This document shows, in pieces, positions 62,642 through 64,000 of a stretch of 64,000 nucleotides of DNA; position 1 is the first letter of the stretch, and each line of letters begins with the position of its first letter. The position numbers were made by a program, and so were the translations under genes. Below the pieces are notes generated by a model that saw only the letters and a list, made by a program, of their open reading frames with translations, made no database searches and was not told the origin of the DNA. Origin of the DNA: Novosphingobium fluoreni (GTDB taxonomy: Bacteria; Pseudomonadota; Alphaproteobacteria; Sphingomonadales; Sphingomonadaceae); assembly GCF_014196615.1 (NCBI RefSeq), contig NZ_JACIDY010000003.1, forward strand, positions 248,001 to 312,000, read 5' to 3'.

Positions 62642-63613
62642 ATGAACATGCTCCACCTCCTGCTCGTTTCCGGCGGCCTGTTCGCCGCGCTGGCGATGGT
62701 GTGGCTGGCGTTCGCGGGCCCCTCGCCGCAAAAGGAATCGGCCCGGCGTCTGGGCCAGGTGCGCTATCGCCATTCGGAAAGCGCCGTCGATCGCGTGGAA
62801 GCGCAGATGCGCAAGGCTGTGGCGGCACGACGGCCCAAGATGCACCAGATCGCCGGCTCCAGCTCGCGCGTAGAAGCATTGGCGCTGCGGCTGCACCGCA
62901 CCGGCAAGGACTGGACGCTGCAGCAGTACCTGATGGTCTCTGGTGGTCTGTTTGTGGTCGTGGCGGGGCTGGTGTTCCTCAAATCCGGCGCGCCGATCCT
63001 GGCGCTGGTGATCGGCCTGTTCGTTGGTGCCGGCGTACCCCATGTCGTGGTCGGCCATCTGGTGAAGAAGCGCACGACGCAATTCATCGTGAAGTTTCCG
63101 GATGCGATCGAACTGCTGGTGCGCGGTTTGCGCTCTGGCCTTCCCGTGTCCGAAACGCTCAGCATCGTGGCCACCGAAGTTCCCGGCCCTGTGGGCGAGG
63201 AGTTCAAGCTGATCACCGAACGTATCAAGATCGGCAAGACCATGGAGGACGCGCTCCAGGACACGGCGAACCGGCTCGATATGGCGGAGTTCAGCTTCTT
63301 TTGCATCACGCTGGCCATCCAGCGCGAGACCGGCGGCAACTTGGCCGAAACGTTGGCCAACTTGTCCGACGTGCTGCGCAAGCGCGCGCAGATGAAGCTG
63401 AAGATCAGGGCGATGAGCTCGGAATCGAAGGCATCGGCCTATATCGTCGGCTCGCTGCCGTTCATCGTCTTCGGCCTGATCTATTGGGTCAATCCGCTTT
63501 ATCTGGGCAAGTTCTTCATCGACGAGCGGCTGATGGTGACGGGCTTTGGCGGCATGGTTTGGATGAGCATGGGCGCCTTCATCATGGCCAAGATGGTCAG
63601 CTTCGAAATCTGA
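62642..63613 (+). CDS. tadB: Tad pilus inner-membrane platform protein TadB
   Basis: A 323-residue type II secretion F domain protein with several transmembrane segments (near residues 5-25, about 95-135, and the C-terminal FIVFGLIYWVNPLYL and MVTGFGGMVWMSMGAFIMAKM). The T2SSF region includes FPDAIELLVRGLRSGLPVSETLSIV and FFCITLAIQRETGGNLAETLANLSDVLRKRAQMKLKI. It forms the pilus extension platform with TadC. It is 49 bases after cpaE and 16 before tadC. Confidence 0.94.
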   Translation: MNMLHLLLVSGGLFAALAMVWLAFAGPSPQKESARRLGQVRYRHSESAVDRVEAQMRKAVAARRPKMHQIAGSSSRVEALALRLHRTGKDWTLQQYLMVSGGLFVVVAGLVFLKSGAPILALVIGLFVGAGVPHVVVGHLVKKRTTQFIVKFPDAIELLVRGLRSGLPVSETLSIVATEVPGPVGEEFKLITERIKIGKTMEDALQDTANRLDMAEFSFFCITLAIQRETGGNLAETLANLSDVLRKRAQMKLKIRAMSSESKASAYIVGSLPFIVFGLIYWVNPLYLGKFFIDERLMVTGFGGMVWMSMGAFIMAKMVSFEI

Positions 63614-63629
63614 CCGGGGACTTACGCAC

Positions 63630-64000
63630 ATGCTCACCCAACCCGCCGGTCCGACCATCCTGGGCTTCGATGTCGTCTTTATCGGCACGCTGCTGATCGC
63701 CGTCGCCGCTGCCGCCGTGATCTTCGCGATCTACACCGCGATCACCGTGCGCGATCCGATGGCCAAGCGCGTTAAGGCGCTGGGCGAGCGGCGCGAACAG
63801 TTGAAGGCCGGTATCGCCGTCGCCCCGCGCAAACGCCAGAGCGTGGTGCGCCGCACCGAGGCGACCGACAAGCTGACGAACGTGCTCGGCTCGTTCAAGA
63901 TGCTGCAGGACAGCCAGATCAAGGCCGTCCAGCAGAAGCTGTTCCAGGCGGGTATCCGCAAGAAGGAATATGCCGTCGCCGTCATCTTCGCGCGCCTTGT
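63630..64000 (+). CDS. tadC: Tad pilus platform protein TadC (3' end outside window)
   Basis: The first 123 codons of a type II secretion F family protein. An N-terminal transmembrane segment (VVFIGTLLIAVAAAAVIFAIYTAI) is followed by a basic region (KRVKALGERREQLKAGIAV) and KAVQQKLFQAGIRKKEYAVAVIFARL, the usual layout of TadC before its second helix. The gene runs off the window end, so length and completeness cannot be judged. Confidence 0.9.
   Translation, partial: MLTQPAGPTILGFDVVFIGTLLIAVAAAAVIFAIYTAITVRDPMAKRVKALGERREQLKAGIAVAPRKRQSVVRRTEATDKLTNVLGSFKMLQDSQIKAVQQKLFQAGIRKKEYAVAVIFARL

Noticed and set aside
61042..62649. A 535-codon minus-strand frame
   Set aside because: It is antisense to cpaE and is rich in His/Gln/Arg, as shadow frames are in this genome.

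Overview
The window is high-GC, gene-dense chromosomal DNA from an alphaproteobacterium, most likely Sphingomonadales (Sphingomonas, Novosphingobium or Sphingobium type). The pointers are the class II DAHP synthase, the short SspB, the MucR/Ros regulator, the Fur protein without CxxC pairs, the single-domain QueF, the CpaA-E/Tad order, and small palindromic repeats built on the core TCGAGCGAAGTCGA. No rRNA, tRNA, CRISPR array, transposase, integrase or phage gene was found.

Layout. 1-1.0 kb: the end of a Tyr-rich repeat protein and a fasciclin lipoprotein. 1.1-3.3 kb (minus): a ModC-like ATPase and a ClsC-like phospholipase D protein. 3.4-8.3 kb: an FHS sugar permease converging on a coupled GT4 glycosyltransferase/GH130 pair. 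8.5-14.5 kb: a tightly overlapping arginine succinyltransferase operon (DUF1338 enzyme, AstD, M20 hydrolase, AstA, AstB). 14.6-18.6 kb: small hypothetical, QueF, Pro-rich membrane protein, cystathionine beta-lyase, J-domain protein. 18.7-23.5 kb (minus): ybgC-tolQ-tolR-tolA-tolB-pal. 23.7-27.5 kb (minus): hisB-hisH-hisA-hisF-hisE-HIT, with a tiny PEP-CTERM gene inserted between hisF and hisE. 27.7-30.7 kb: sspB, a hypothetical gene, gmk, dapD and a small membrane protein.

30.75-41.6 kb is the most integrated region. A coupled minus-strand operon (LuxR-type regulator, CHASE3 hybrid kinase, stand-alone receiver) sits back to back with a degenerate receiver/HPt protein. That is followed by a chaperone-usher operon of the spore-coat-U type (two subunits, chaperone, usher, two-domain subunit) and an EAL phosphodiesterase. 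I infer a phosphorelay controlling a surface fibre and c-di-GMP.

41.6-42.2 kb is a 650-base stretch without a convincing protein gene. It holds a good minus-strand promoter (TTGACA-17-TATATG), a GAAA-capped hairpin near the predicted start site, other hairpins and palindromic repeats: a candidate structured RNA. 42.2-57 kb carries housekeeping genes (aroG class II, M16 peptidase, nfuA, tsaB, rimI, mucR, fur, plsC-like, ispH, thrB, rnhA, an amino-acid oxidase and an alpha/beta hydrolase) plus a small secreted gene interrupted by an in-frame TGA. 57.1-64 kb is a Tad/Flp pilus locus (cpaA, cpaB, cpaC, cpaD, cpaE, tadB, partial tadC) in which cpaF is not in its usual place. Its secretin gene contains a roughly 250-base low-GC block.
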